DNA from: JAQUGA01 sp964521105
GTDB taxonomy: Bacteria; Bacteroidota; Bacteroidia; Bacteroidales; WCHB1-69
Length of the DNA stretch: 60,403 bases
Assembly: GCA_964521105.1 (NCBI GenBank)
Contig: CAZFPO010000007.1
Coordinates: 1 to 60,403 of the forward strand
Reading direction: 5' to 3'
The translations under genes and the position numbers were made by a program. The stretch's first letter is position 1. The number at the start of each line of letters is the position of its first letter. Positions 43,354 to 51,936 of the stretch are shown in pieces. The notes below the pieces were generated by a model. That model saw nothing but the letters and a program-made list of their open reading frames with translations, had not been told where the DNA came from and did no database searches.

Positions 43354-44769
43354 ATGTTTGGATTAGATTTAGGATTATCAATTTTACTTGTTTTATGTAT
43401 TCTTGCAGTAGGAGCATTTGAGTTTATAAATGGGTTTCACGATACAGCAAATGCCGTAGCTACTGTAATATATACTCGTTCGTTAAAACCACAAACGGCA
43501 GTAATTTGGTCGGGAATTTGGAATTTTGTGGGAGTAAATATTGGTGGAATTGCGGTTGCAATAGGAATAATAAACCTTCTACCAATGGAAGCTTTAGTAG
43601 ACCAAAACATATATCATAATGTTGCCATGATATTGGCTTTATTAATTACTGCCATTATTTGGAATTTAGCTACTTGGTATTTTGGAATCCCTTGTTCAAG
43701 TTCTCATACGTTAATCGGTTCAATTTTCGGCGTTGGTTTAGCATTTATGTTTATTAATCCCGATGGGGGTGTTGCATTAAATTGGAAAAAAGTTGCCGAT
43801 GCTGGCTTATCTTTATTGGTGTCTCCGCTCTTTGGAATGGGCTTGGCACTTATGTTAATGTTTATATTTAAAAAAATAATTAAGAAAAAACGATTTTTTC
43901 TACCAGCTAATCCCGAAAAAAAACCACCATTTTGGATAAGAATCGTATTAATATTAACGTGCACAAGCGTTAGCTATTCACATGGTTCAAATGATGGACA
44001 AAAAGGAGTTGGACTAGTAATGATTATATTAATAAGCTTACTACCCGCAAAATTTGCTCTGGATCAATCCAAAAATTCAAGTAATTTAATTGGAAATACT
44101 AAAGTTGTTTCGGCATACATGAATAAAATTGACACAAATTTAGTTGACTCAAAACATCTAAAAATAATTAATACAGTAAAGTTCGATTTATTAGAAATCG
44201 ATGAAATAATAAATAACTCCGACATTTCCTCTGAAATTAATGAATCGAAGCGTTTTCAGGTTAGAACAGATATTATTACCATTGCTCGATCAACCGAAAA
44301 ACTAATAAATGATGAAACATTTACAAAAAGTTCCAATTTATCATCAAAAGATATTTCTCACTTAAAATCGAACATTAAAGAGATGAAATCCTTTACCGAG
44401 TTCGCTCCATGGTGGGTTATTTTATTTATTTCAATTTCGTTAGGTTTAGGAACAATGATTGGTTGGAAACGCATTGTGGTAACCATAGGCGAAAAAATTG
44501 GGAAAACACATCTCTCGTATGCACAAGGTGCCAGTGCCGAAATAGTTGCTGCCAGTACTATTACAGCTTCTACCCTTTTAGGTTTACCCGTTAGCACAAC
44601 CCACGTATTATCATCGGGTATTGCGGGCACTATGATTGCCGAAGGTGGTACCGGAAATTTACAAGGAAAAACTATCAAAAATATTGCTATTGCTTGGATA
44701 ATAACAATTCCCGTAACAGTGGGTTTGTCGTGTGGGTTATTTTTACTATTTAGGTTGTTTGTAGACTAA
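43354..44769 (+). CDS. Inorganic phosphate transporter, PiT family (copy 2)
   Basis: Protein of 471 residues, the same length as copy 1 (35979) and by eye identical at roughly four residues in five. The membrane halves are almost the same (both PiT signatures GFHDTANAVATVIYTR and PVSTTHVLSSGIAGTM), while the central soluble loop (~245-335) differs most. The copies are direct repeats 5.96 kb apart (end to start) enclosing two T9SS cargo genes. Silent codon differences are many, so the duplication is not recent. The copies may differ in affinity or regulation. Confidence 0.92.
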   Translation: MFGLDLGLSILLVLCILAVGAFEFINGFHDTANAVATVIYTRSLKPQTAVIWSGIWNFVGVNIGGIAVAIGIINLLPMEALVDQNIYHNVAMILALLITAIIWNLATWYFGIPCSSSHTLIGSIFGVGLAFMFINPDGGVALNWKKVADAGLSLLVSPLFGMGLALMLMFIFKKIIKKKRFFLPANPEKKPPFWIRIVLILTCTSVSYSHGSNDGQKGVGLVMIILISLLPAKFALDQSKNSSNLIGNTKVVSAYMNKIDTNLVDSKHLKIINTVKFDLLEIDEIINNSDISSEINESKRFQVRTDIITIARSTEKLINDETFTKSSNLSSKDISHLKSNIKEMKSFTEFAPWWVILFISISLGLGTMIGWKRIVVTIGEKIGKTHLSYAQGASAEIVAASTITASTLLGLPVSTTHVLSSGIAGTMIAEGGTGNLQGKTIKNIAIAWIITIPVTVGLSCGLFLLFRLFVD

Positions 44770-44902
44770 GCTTAACAATAAAAATATTTTCATTTATAAA
44801 CAACGTTGATTTTTTCAATATTGACATCATTTTTAAATGATGAAAGTTGATAATTTTAGGTATAATGTTTAATTATCTCCACTATTTTATAAAATAAATA
44901 CC

Positions 44903-44910
44903 TATCTTTG
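44903..44910 (+). promoter_or_regulatory. -7 element (TATCTTTG) of the trigger factor gene
   Basis: TATCTTTG followed by CAG is the commonest form of the Bacteroidota -7 box. It lies 47 bases before the ATG at 44958, giving a leader of about 40 bases. Confidence 0.6.
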
Positions 44911-44957
44911 CAGTCCGAAAACAAAAATAAAATCAAATAGCAATTAATAGAGTTACA

Positions 44958-46286
44958 ATGAACTTTACTACCGAAAACCTTAGCCCATTAGAATTAGGAG
45001 TTAGCATCAATTTAGAACCTTCTGATTATCTAAATTCAGTTGAGTCAGAAATAAAAAAATATCGTCAAAAAGCGAACATACCCGGCTTTAGACCAGGACA
45101 TGTACCCGTTGGTATGATAAAAAAAATGTATGGCAAGTCAATTAAAGCCGACATTATCAACAAAATGGTAGCCGAAAAATTAGATGAATACGTTAAAGAA
45201 AACAAAATAACTTATTTGGGCGAACCAATAATTAATGAAGAAAAATCAATTATCGATATAGAAAATGATACAAATCAAACATTTTATTTTGAATTAGGCT
45301 TACAACCCGAAATTGATTTATCAAAAATTAAAATAGGAAATATTAAGCAATACCAAATTGAAGCTACCGAAAAACAAATTAGCGAAGAATTAGAGCAATT
45401 AACCAAACGATATGGCAGTGTTAGCGAACCCGAATCGGTAAACGAAACCGATTTAGTAATTGGTGAATTTGTAAATTCTAATGAAGATTCAGAACCTAAA
45501 GAAACTTCCATATTTGTTGATTTAATCACTGATAAAAAAATTAAAAAACAATTTATCGGTAAAATTGCTACCGATAAAATTTCGTTTGATGTAAAAAAAG
45601 CTTTTGAAGACAATAAACACATAGCTAAAGTTTTAAATATCAAGGAATCAGAAATTGAAGATGCAAAATCTGAAATTACTTTTACTATTAAAAATATCAG
45701 TCGCTTAACCCCTTCGGAGCTTAACGAAGATTTATTTAAAAAAGCATTCCCCGATAAAGAAATTAAAACCGAAGAAGAATTTAAAGCTACCATTAAAGAT
45801 ACTATTGAAAAAGAGTTTGTTCAATATTCCGAACGCAAATTAGTTGATGAAACTGTTAAAGAAATAGTTGATAAATCCACCATCGATTTACCCGCCTCTT
45901 TTCTGAAAAAATGGTTACTTCGCACCAACGAAACTATTAACCCCGAAAATATTGAATCGGAATATGAAAAAATGGAAAAATCAATAAAGTGGCAATTAAT
46001 TGAAAACGTATTGGTGAAAGAAAATAAAATTCAAATCGAAATGGAAGATGTAAAATCATACATTCGTGAATTTTATCGAGGATACTTTAAATCGGCTGAA
46101 GAAACAACAGATGATAACACAGTAAACGAAAATCTTGAAAAGATTGTTGATCAAGCAATCAAAAACAAAGAAGACGTTAAAAAGATTTACGAAATGTTAT
46201 TTGATAAAAAAATTACTGATGCATTAAAAAATTTAGTAAAACCTAAAACAAAAAAGATTAGTTTTGATGAGTTTATTAAATTATAA
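44958..46286 (+). CDS. tig: Trigger factor, ribosome-associated chaperone
   Basis: Protein of 442 residues. The ribosome-binding N-terminal domain has the conserved loop NIPGFRPGHVPVGMIKKMYG (GFRxGxxP, ~36-55). A central PPIase-like region (~150-245) and a helical C-terminal arm domain with a basic tail follow. Bacteroidota trigger factors have a divergent PPIase domain, as here, so isomerase activity is uncertain. It assists folding of new chains at the ribosome exit. It stands directly upstream of clpP and clpX, the classic tig-clpP-clpX order. Confidence 0.92.
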   Translation: MNFTTENLSPLELGVSINLEPSDYLNSVESEIKKYRQKANIPGFRPGHVPVGMIKKMYGKSIKADIINKMVAEKLDEYVKENKITYLGEPIINEEKSIIDIENDTNQTFYFELGLQPEIDLSKIKIGNIKQYQIEATEKQISEELEQLTKRYGSVSEPESVNETDLVIGEFVNSNEDSEPKETSIFVDLITDKKIKKQFIGKIATDKISFDVKKAFEDNKHIAKVLNIKESEIEDAKSEITFTIKNISRLTPSELNEDLFKKAFPDKEIKTEEEFKATIKDTIEKEFVQYSERKLVDETVKEIVDKSTIDLPASFLKKWLLRTNETINPENIESEYEKMEKSIKWQLIENVLVKENKIQIEMEDVKSYIREFYRGYFKSAEETTDDNTVNENLEKIVDQAIKNKEDVKKIYEMLFDKKITDALKNLVKPKTKKISFDEFIKL

Positions 46287-46303
46287 ATCTTAAAAATTAC
46301 ACC

Positions 46304-46978
46304 ATGGACAATAACGAATTTAAAAAATATGCCACAAAACATATAGGTATAAGCAGTTTAAATTTTGAACGATATACATCAATGATTAATAATAGTTATA
46401 TTTCACCAACTATTATTGAGGAACGACAACTGAACATTGCTACAATGGATGTATTTTCGCGTTTGATGATGGACAGAATAATTTTTTTAGGAGTTCCAAT
46501 TTATGATGACGTAGCTAATATTATTCAGGCACAATTACTATTTTTAGAATCAGTTGATCCTAAAAAGGACATACAAATATATTTAAACACGCCGGGTGGC
46601 TCGGTACATGCAGGACTTGGCATATACGACACCATGCAGTATATTAATCCCGATATTGCAACTATTTGCACAGGCATGGCGGCTTCGATGGGAGCTGTTT
46701 TGTTGTGTGCCGGAGCAAAAGGTAAACGTACTGCATTAAAGCATGCTAGAGTTATGATTCACCAACCAATGGGTGGTGCCGAAGGTCAAGCAACAGATAT
46801 AGAAATAACTGCTCGTGAAATTCAAAAGCTTAAAAAAGAACTATACGAAATAATAGCTTACCATTCGGGACAAGAGTATGAAAAAATTTGGGCAGATGCC
46901 GATCGCGATTATTGGATGATAGCCCAAGAAGCTCGAGATTACGGTATGATTGACGAAATATTAGAACGAAAAAAATAA
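46304..46978 (+). CDS. clpP: ATP-dependent Clp protease proteolytic subunit
   Basis: Serine peptidase of 224 residues that forms the 14-subunit ClpP barrel. The nucleophile is Ser128 in GMAASMGAVLL and the catalytic His153 in RVMIHQPMGG; the spacing of 25 is the family norm. The third member, an Asp, is expected near the EITAREIQKLKKELYEI region. It works with ClpX (47033) in regulated protein breakdown. It starts 17 bases after tig, so the two are probably cotranscribed, and a terminator-like hairpin separates it from clpX. Confidence 0.95.
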   Translation: MDNNEFKKYATKHIGISSLNFERYTSMINNSYISPTIIEERQLNIATMDVFSRLMMDRIIFLGVPIYDDVANIIQAQLLFLESVDPKKDIQIYLNTPGGSVHAGLGIYDTMQYINPDIATICTGMAASMGAVLLCAGAKGKRTALKHARVMIHQPMGGAEGQATDIEITAREIQKLKKELYEIIAYHSGQEYEKIWADADRDYWMIAQEARDYGMIDEILERKK

Positions 46979-46999
46979 TTAAGCTTCAACATATTAAGG

Positions 47000-47028
47000 A
47001 GCCGGTACTTTTTATTCCGGCTTTTTTT
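47000..47028 (+). terminator. Terminator-like hairpin between clpP and clpX
   Basis: AGCCGG (47000-47005) pairs with CCGGCT (47017-47022), with further G-U and A-U pairs outside, followed by a T-run through 47028. It is a typical Rho-independent form, yet its T-run ends 4 bases before the first possible clpX ATG (47033). It may lower clpX expression relative to clpP. Confidence 0.75.
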
Positions 47029-47032
47029 ATAA

Positions 47033-48262
47033 ATGGATATTGAAATGGCAAAACAAAAAAACATAGATGAATACTGCTCGTTTTGTGGCGAGAAAGCAAA
47101 CAAAAATAAAATTTTCTTTAATTCACTTGATGCGAATATTTGCGAGGATTGTGTAAATCATGCTCACGAAATTTTAAAAGAAAATCAAAAATTTGTTCAT
47201 AAAAGCGATACAAAATTTAAATTATTTAAACCTGCCGAAATTAAAGCATTTTTAGATCAATATGTTATAGGACAGGAAAATGCAAAAAAAACACTATCGG
47301 TTGGCGTATATAATCATTACAAACGAATAAATCATCAATCAAAAGATGATGTTGAAATTGAAAAATCAAATATTATAATGATTGGTGAAACTGGTACAGG
47401 TAAAACCTTGATAGCACGAACTATTGCTAAACTGCTTGATGTTCCGTTTTGTATTGCCGATGCTACTGTTTTTACCGAAGCTGGTTATGTTGGCGAAGAT
47501 GTTGAAAGCATTTTAACCCGACTATTGCAAGCAGCCGACTACAATGTTGAAAAAGCCGAAAAAGGCATAGTTTTTATTGATGAAATAGACAAAGTTGCTC
47601 GCAAAAGCGACAATCCTTCCATTACTCGCGATGTATCGGGCGAGGGTGTTCAACAAGCTCTATTAAAATTATTAGAAGGAGCAAAAGTTAACGTTCCACC
47701 GCAGGGTGGTCGCAAACATCCTGAACAAAAATTTACCGAAGTAAATACTCAAAACATATTATTTATTGCCGGTGGCGCATTTGATGGGATTGAAAAACGA
47801 ATTGCTTCCAGATTAAATACCAATATTATTGGATACACAAATAAAACCGAAACGGTTGATAAAAGCAATTTGATGCAATATATATCGGCACAAGATTTAA
47901 AAAGTTTTGGATTAATTCCCGAACTTTGTGGTCGCTTTCCAGTGGTTACATATTTAAATCCGCTCGACAAAGAAACGCTTCGATTAATTTTAACCGAACC
48001 TAAAAATGCTCTAATTAAACAATATGTGAAATTATTCGAACTGGATAAAATTAATCTTGTTTTTGACTCATCGGCTATAGATTACATTGTTGATAAAGCC
48101 GTAGATTTAAAACTTGGAGCGAGAGGTTTAAGGTCAATTATAGAAGCGATAATGATGGATTCGATGTTCGAATTACCATCACAAAATAAAATTCGTGAAT
48201 TTATAATCACAAAAGAGTATGCTCAATCAAAAATATTTGATATACATTTTAAAGCCTCTTAG
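47033..48262 (+). CDS. clpX: ATP-dependent Clp protease ATP-binding subunit ClpX
   Basis: AAA+ unfoldase of 409 residues that feeds substrates to ClpP. The N-terminal zinc-binding domain has CSFCG...CEDC ligands. The AAA+ module has Walker A GETGTGKT, Walker B VFIDEIDK, the pore loop GYVGED, sensor regions and LKLGARGLRSIIEAIMMD (sensor 2 Arg). The IGF-type loop for ClpP docking is expected near IIGYTNKTE. The start could also be the in-frame ATG at 47045 (MAKQKNIDEYCSFC), which would keep clear of the terminator. Confidence 0.95.
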   Translation: MDIEMAKQKNIDEYCSFCGEKANKNKIFFNSLDANICEDCVNHAHEILKENQKFVHKSDTKFKLFKPAEIKAFLDQYVIGQENAKKTLSVGVYNHYKRINHQSKDDVEIEKSNIIMIGETGTGKTLIARTIAKLLDVPFCIADATVFTEAGYVGEDVESILTRLLQAADYNVEKAEKGIVFIDEIDKVARKSDNPSITRDVSGEGVQQALLKLLEGAKVNVPPQGGRKHPEQKFTEVNTQNILFIAGGAFDGIEKRIASRLNTNIIGYTNKTETVDKSNLMQYISAQDLKSFGLIPELCGRFPVVTYLNPLDKETLRLILTEPKNALIKQYVKLFELDKINLVFDSSAIDYIVDKAVDLKLGARGLRSIIEAIMMDSMFELPSQNKIREFIITKEYAQSKIFDIHFKAS

Positions 48263-48332
48263 TACAACTCAATTATAATATCTTTTTGAGTGGCATAGTT
48301 CTTGATTTTTTTGCAATTTTCAATTTATTTCG

Positions 48333-48914
48333 ATGAAACAATTATTTGTGAGCTTTCTTTTATTACTTCTTATTGGAAATGTTTTTTCGCAAGTTACATC
48401 TGATAAAATTGTAGCAGCTACTATATTAAATGGCGACACTATCCCCTACTTAACATTACGCGAAGTTACTATTGTTTCGTGGAAACCTTTCAGGACAGCA
48501 GCCGAAGAACAAGCTTATAAACGCTTAATAAACAATGTTAAACGGGTATATCCCTATGCAAAGGTTGCAGCTGCTCGAATGAAACACTACGACAAATTAG
48601 CCCAACAAGCATCTTCAAATCGTGAGAAAAAACGAATTAATAAAATGGCTGAAGACGATATTAAAGCACAATTTGAAAATGATATTCGAAACATGACACA
48701 ATCGCAAGGAGCTTTACTTATAAAAATTATTGACCGAGAAACCGGAAAATCATCGTACGAAATTATTTCAGATACTCGTGGGCGTTTTAGAGCAGTTTTT
48801 TGGCAATCGTTTTCGTATTTTTGGGGAGTTGACTTAAAACAACAATACGACCCATACGGTGAAGATAAAGATGTGGAAACAATTATTAATATGATAGATT
48901 CAGGACTTTTATAA
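48333..48914 (+). CDS. DUF4294 secreted protein
   Basis: Protein of 193 residues that I recognise as DUF4294, a Bacteroidota family of unknown role. Its signal peptide ends near GNVFSQ (~20), and it has the conserved segments TIPYLTLREVTI, INNVKRVYPYAKVAAARM, MTQSQGALLIKIIDRETG and FRAVFWQSFSYFWGVDLKQQYDPYG. It is a periplasmic or cell-envelope protein. It lies 18 bases upstream of a lipoprotein gene, with which it probably forms an operon. Confidence 0.85.
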   Translation: MKQLFVSFLLLLLIGNVFSQVTSDKIVAATILNGDTIPYLTLREVTIVSWKPFRTAAEEQAYKRLINNVKRVYPYAKVAAARMKHYDKLAQQASSNREKKRINKMAEDDIKAQFENDIRNMTQSQGALLIKIIDRETGKSSYEIISDTRGRFRAVFWQSFSYFWGVDLKQQYDPYGEDKDVETIINMIDSGLL

Positions 48915-48931
48915 ACTTAAAAATATAAGCC

Positions 48932-50110
48932 ATGAAAACAACAATAAAAACTTCAATATTTATTTTAAACATATTATTTGTACTAACTTTTTCTGGCTGT
49001 GTATCATCGGAACGTCTTTTAGAAAAAGGTGATTACGATGCTGCTTTTGAAAAGTCACTCAAAAAAATCCAGCGTAACCCCGATAAAACAAGCGAATATT
49101 CCATTTTAAAAAAATCATACACTTATGCTCAACGTCGTGATTCGGATAAAATTGAAGAATACCGAAAAAGTGGTCAACCCAATATTTGGGGAAATATATT
49201 TGAGCTTTATTCACGATTAAACCAACGTCAAAATAAAATCAAATCACTCCCTTATCAAGTTCGCAACTCCTTAAGCATTCCCGAACAAAATTACGCTTCA
49301 AATATTGAAGACGCCCGGTTAAAAGCTGCCGAATATCATTACGTATTAGCTCAACAATTACTTGAAATTAAAGATAAACGTAAAGCTCGTGATGCATATC
49401 AAGAACTTAACAACGTCGATTATTATATTACTAACTATAAAGATGTTGTTTCGTTAAAAACAAAAGCACTAAACCAAGGTAAAATGTTTGTTTTAATTCG
49501 GGTAGGAAATAATTCTAATAATCAAGTCCCTAACGACTTTTTAAACGAACTTGAACGAATAAATACATCACGATTAAATAGCACTTGGGTTTTGTACGAT
49601 ATTTTTAATGATGCCAATAAATGCTATGATTATTTAATTTCAATAAACGTTCAGGAAATTCGTATAAGTCCCGAATTAGTAAAGGAAAATAATTATTCGT
49701 ACGACAAAGAAGTGGAAGATGGAATTCAACCCAAATTAGATAGGAATGGAATTGTTTTAAAAGATTCGGTAGGAAATATTATTTACGAAAAAAGATACAA
49801 AAAAATATATTGTTATGTTCGCGACCTCGAACAACACAAAGACTCATACGTTAATGTTTCGATAACTTATTACGATAACATTAAACACAACATAGTAAAA
49901 AGTACAAACGTTGATGGAGGCTTTTCGTTTAACCATATTGCCACCACCGCAAATGGCGATTTGAGCATTTTACCAAACGATATTCGTCGTCGCTTGGGAA
50001 GCATGCCGGCACCTTTTCCGAACGATTTTGAAATGCTCATGCAATCTTCAGTTGTTTTAAATGATAAAATTAATTCCTATCTTCAAAATAACACAAGAGT
50101 TATTTATTAA
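48932..50110 (+). CDS. TPR-like lipoprotein
   Basis: Lipoprotein of 392 residues with lipobox LTFSGC. The N-terminal mature part is helical (LEKGDYDAAFEKSLKKIQRN, DARLKAAEYHYVLAQQLLEI, KARDAYQEL), which reads as TPR-like repeats. The C-terminal half (~180-390) is beta-rich, with IRVGNNSNNQVP, DISIN-like strands and SITYYDNIKHNIVKSTNVDG, of unknown family. Its pairing with DUF4294 suggests an envelope role. Confidence 0.72.
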   Translation: MKTTIKTSIFILNILFVLTFSGCVSSERLLEKGDYDAAFEKSLKKIQRNPDKTSEYSILKKSYTYAQRRDSDKIEEYRKSGQPNIWGNIFELYSRLNQRQNKIKSLPYQVRNSLSIPEQNYASNIEDARLKAAEYHYVLAQQLLEIKDKRKARDAYQELNNVDYYITNYKDVVSLKTKALNQGKMFVLIRVGNNSNNQVPNDFLNELERINTSRLNSTWVLYDIFNDANKCYDYLISINVQEIRISPELVKENNYSYDKEVEDGIQPKLDRNGIVLKDSVGNIIYEKRYKKIYCYVRDLEQHKDSYVNVSITYYDNIKHNIVKSTNVDGGFSFNHIATTANGDLSILPNDIRRRLGSMPAPFPNDFEMLMQSSVVLNDKINSYLQNNTRVIY

Positions 50111-50130
50111 ATTTCAATATTAGTTAATGT

Positions 50131-51075
50131 ATGACACCAAAAATTCTGTTTCTTGATTCTACCCATAGTATTCTATACGAAAAACTTACAGAATATGGAT
50201 TTGAATTAGATTTTGATTTTGAAAGCACCGAAGATCAATTGATTCAAAAAATTTCAGATTATCATGGAATAATTATAAGAAGCAGAATAAAAGTTACGTC
50301 ATCACTACTTTCTCATGCTACAAAACTAAAATTTATTGCAAGAGTTGGTTCGGGCTTAGAAAATATTGATGTAGATTTTGCAAAACAAAAGGGAATTTAT
50401 TGTATTAATTCACCCGAAGGAAATCGTGATGCGGTTGCCGAACATGCTTTAGGAATGCTATTATGCTTCAACAACAAAATTATTAAAGCCGACCATGAAG
50501 TACGACAAGGTATTTGGCTTAGAGAAGAAAACAGAGGAACCGAAATTGCAGGTAAAACACTTGGAATAATTGGTTTTGGTAATATGGGCAGTGCCTTTGC
50601 ACAACGCTTGCAAGGTTTCGATTGTAAGATTTTGGCTTATGATAAATATAAATCAAACTACGCTCCCACCTATGTTTATGAATCAACATTAGAGGAGATT
50701 TTTAGTGAAGCAGATATCGTAAGTTTTCATATTCCTTATAATGCCGAAACTCATTATTTAATTAACTCAAACTATATCAATAAATTTCAAAAGAATATTA
50801 CGATAATTAACACTTCACGCGGTAAAATTCTAAATACTAACGACTTATTAAATGAAATAATATCGAAAAAAGTTAGAGGTGCTTGTTTAGACGTTTTGGA
50901 ATATGAAAAAACCAACTTACAAAACATCGAAAAAGAATTATGGCCAGAAGCTTTACAAAAACTATCTTCAATGGATAACGTTGTATTTAGCTCACACATT
51001 GCAGGCTGGACACACGAATCAAATATTAAATTATCATTAGTTATAGCTGAAAAGATTAAATTACTGAATATATAA
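50131..51075 (+). CDS. D-isomer-specific 2-hydroxyacid dehydrogenase (phosphoglycerate-dehydrogenase-like)
   Basis: NAD-dependent dehydrogenase of 314 residues. The nucleotide-binding motif is GKTLGIIGFGNMGSAFAQRL (~143-162). Catalytic Arg lies in INTSRGKILNTNDL, Glu in the DVLEYEK region and His in SSHIAGWTHES. The N-terminal catalytic part has IIRSRIKVTS and ARVGSGLENIDVDFA. It lacks the C-terminal ACT domain of long SerA proteins, so it may be the short phosphoglycerate dehydrogenase or another 2-hydroxyacid dehydrogenase. No ser genes are adjacent. Confidence 0.85.
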   Translation: MTPKILFLDSTHSILYEKLTEYGFELDFDFESTEDQLIQKISDYHGIIIRSRIKVTSSLLSHATKLKFIARVGSGLENIDVDFAKQKGIYCINSPEGNRDAVAEHALGMLLCFNNKIIKADHEVRQGIWLREENRGTEIAGKTLGIIGFGNMGSAFAQRLQGFDCKILAYDKYKSNYAPTYVYESTLEEIFSEADIVSFHIPYNAETHYLINSNYINKFQKNITIINTSRGKILNTNDLLNEIISKKVRGACLDVLEYEKTNLQNIEKELWPEALQKLSSMDNVVFSSHIAGWTHESNIKLSLVIAEKIKLLNI

Positions 51076-51103
51076 AAATTGTTGTCAATAAAAACAACAA
51101 TAA

Positions 51104-51132
51104 TTGAATAAAATACAAAAACAGTATCTTTG
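51104..51132 (+). promoter_or_regulatory. Promoter of the AMP nucleosidase gene
   Basis: TTG at 51104-51106 and TATCTTTG at 51125-51132 with an 18-base spacer. It lies 21 bases before the ATG at 51154. It argues for that start rather than a TTG at 51130 that overlaps the -7 box. A preceding stem ATTGTTGT/ACAACAAT (51078-51101) may mark the end of the upstream message. Confidence 0.6.
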
Positions 51133-51153
51133 TTAAAGAAAAGAAATTTAAAA

Positions 51154-51927
51154 ATGAGAACAAAAGAAGAAATTATTCAGAATTGGTTACCAAGATATAC
51201 CGGACAATCGTTAGAAGAATTTGGTAAATATATACTCCTAACAAATTTCAGACATTATGTCCGACTATTTGCACAGTGGCATGATGTACCAATTCAAGGT
51301 TTAGATAGAGCTATGCCATCGGCAACTGTAGGCGACATTAGTATTGTAGATTTTTCGATGGGCAGTGCAAATGCAGCAACCATAATGGATTTACTGAAAG
51401 CTATTGAACCAAATGCAGTATTATTTTTAGGAAAATGTGGCGGTTTGAAAAAAAACAATGTGGGTGACTTAATTTTACCAATTGCTGGAATCAGAGGCGA
51501 AGGAACTTCAAACGACTATTTGCCTCCCGAAATTCCTGCATTGCCAGCATTTAGCTTACAAAAAGCTATATCAACTACTATCCGTGATAATAATTTAGAT
51601 TATTGGACTGGTTCGGTTTTTACCACTAATAGAAGAGTTTGGGAACACGACGAAGATTTCAAAGAATATTTACGAAAAATTAGAGCCATAGCCATTGATA
51701 TGGAAACGGCTACCCTTTTTACCGTAGGATTTGCTAATCATATTCCAACTGGGGCTTTACTTTTAGTATCCGATCAACCACTTTTATACGATGGAATAAA
51801 AACCGAGGAAAGCGACCGTATTGTTACTCAAAAATTCGTTGAAACTCATTTACGAATTGGTATTGAATCGCTTAACCAACTTATTCACAAAGGAAATACA
51901 GTAAAACATCTTCGATTTGACGACTAA
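51154..51927 (+). CDS. amn: AMP nucleosidase
   Basis: Short-form AMP nucleosidase of 257 residues, the Bacteroidota type without the N-terminal domain of the E. coli enzyme. It cleaves AMP to adenine and ribose 5-phosphate in purine salvage. Nucleoside phosphorylase-fold marks are VDFSMGSANAATIMDLL, VLFLGKCGGLKK, AGIRGEGTSNDYLPPEIPA and AIDMETATLFTVGF (with the ribose-binding MET). The start at 51154 (MRTKEEIIQNW) is supported by the promoter. It ends 9 bases before holA. Confidence 0.92.
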   Translation: MRTKEEIIQNWLPRYTGQSLEEFGKYILLTNFRHYVRLFAQWHDVPIQGLDRAMPSATVGDISIVDFSMGSANAATIMDLLKAIEPNAVLFLGKCGGLKKNNVGDLILPIAGIRGEGTSNDYLPPEIPALPAFSLQKAISTTIRDNNLDYWTGSVFTTNRRVWEHDEDFKEYLRKIRAIAIDMETATLFTVGFANHIPTGALLLVSDQPLLYDGIKTEESDRIVTQKFVETHLRIGIESLNQLIHKGNTVKHLRFDD

Positions 51928-51936
51928 ACCTCATGT

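Noticed and set aside
35979..44769. PiT duplicates as a composite transposon
   Set aside because: Neither copy encodes a transposase, and no inverted terminal repeats or target duplications were seen; they are ordinary transporter paralogues.
44821..44842. Small dyad ATCATTTTTAAATGAT upstream of tig
   Set aside because: A short A/T-dominated palindrome expected by chance in AT-rich intergenic DNA; no T-run or operator context.
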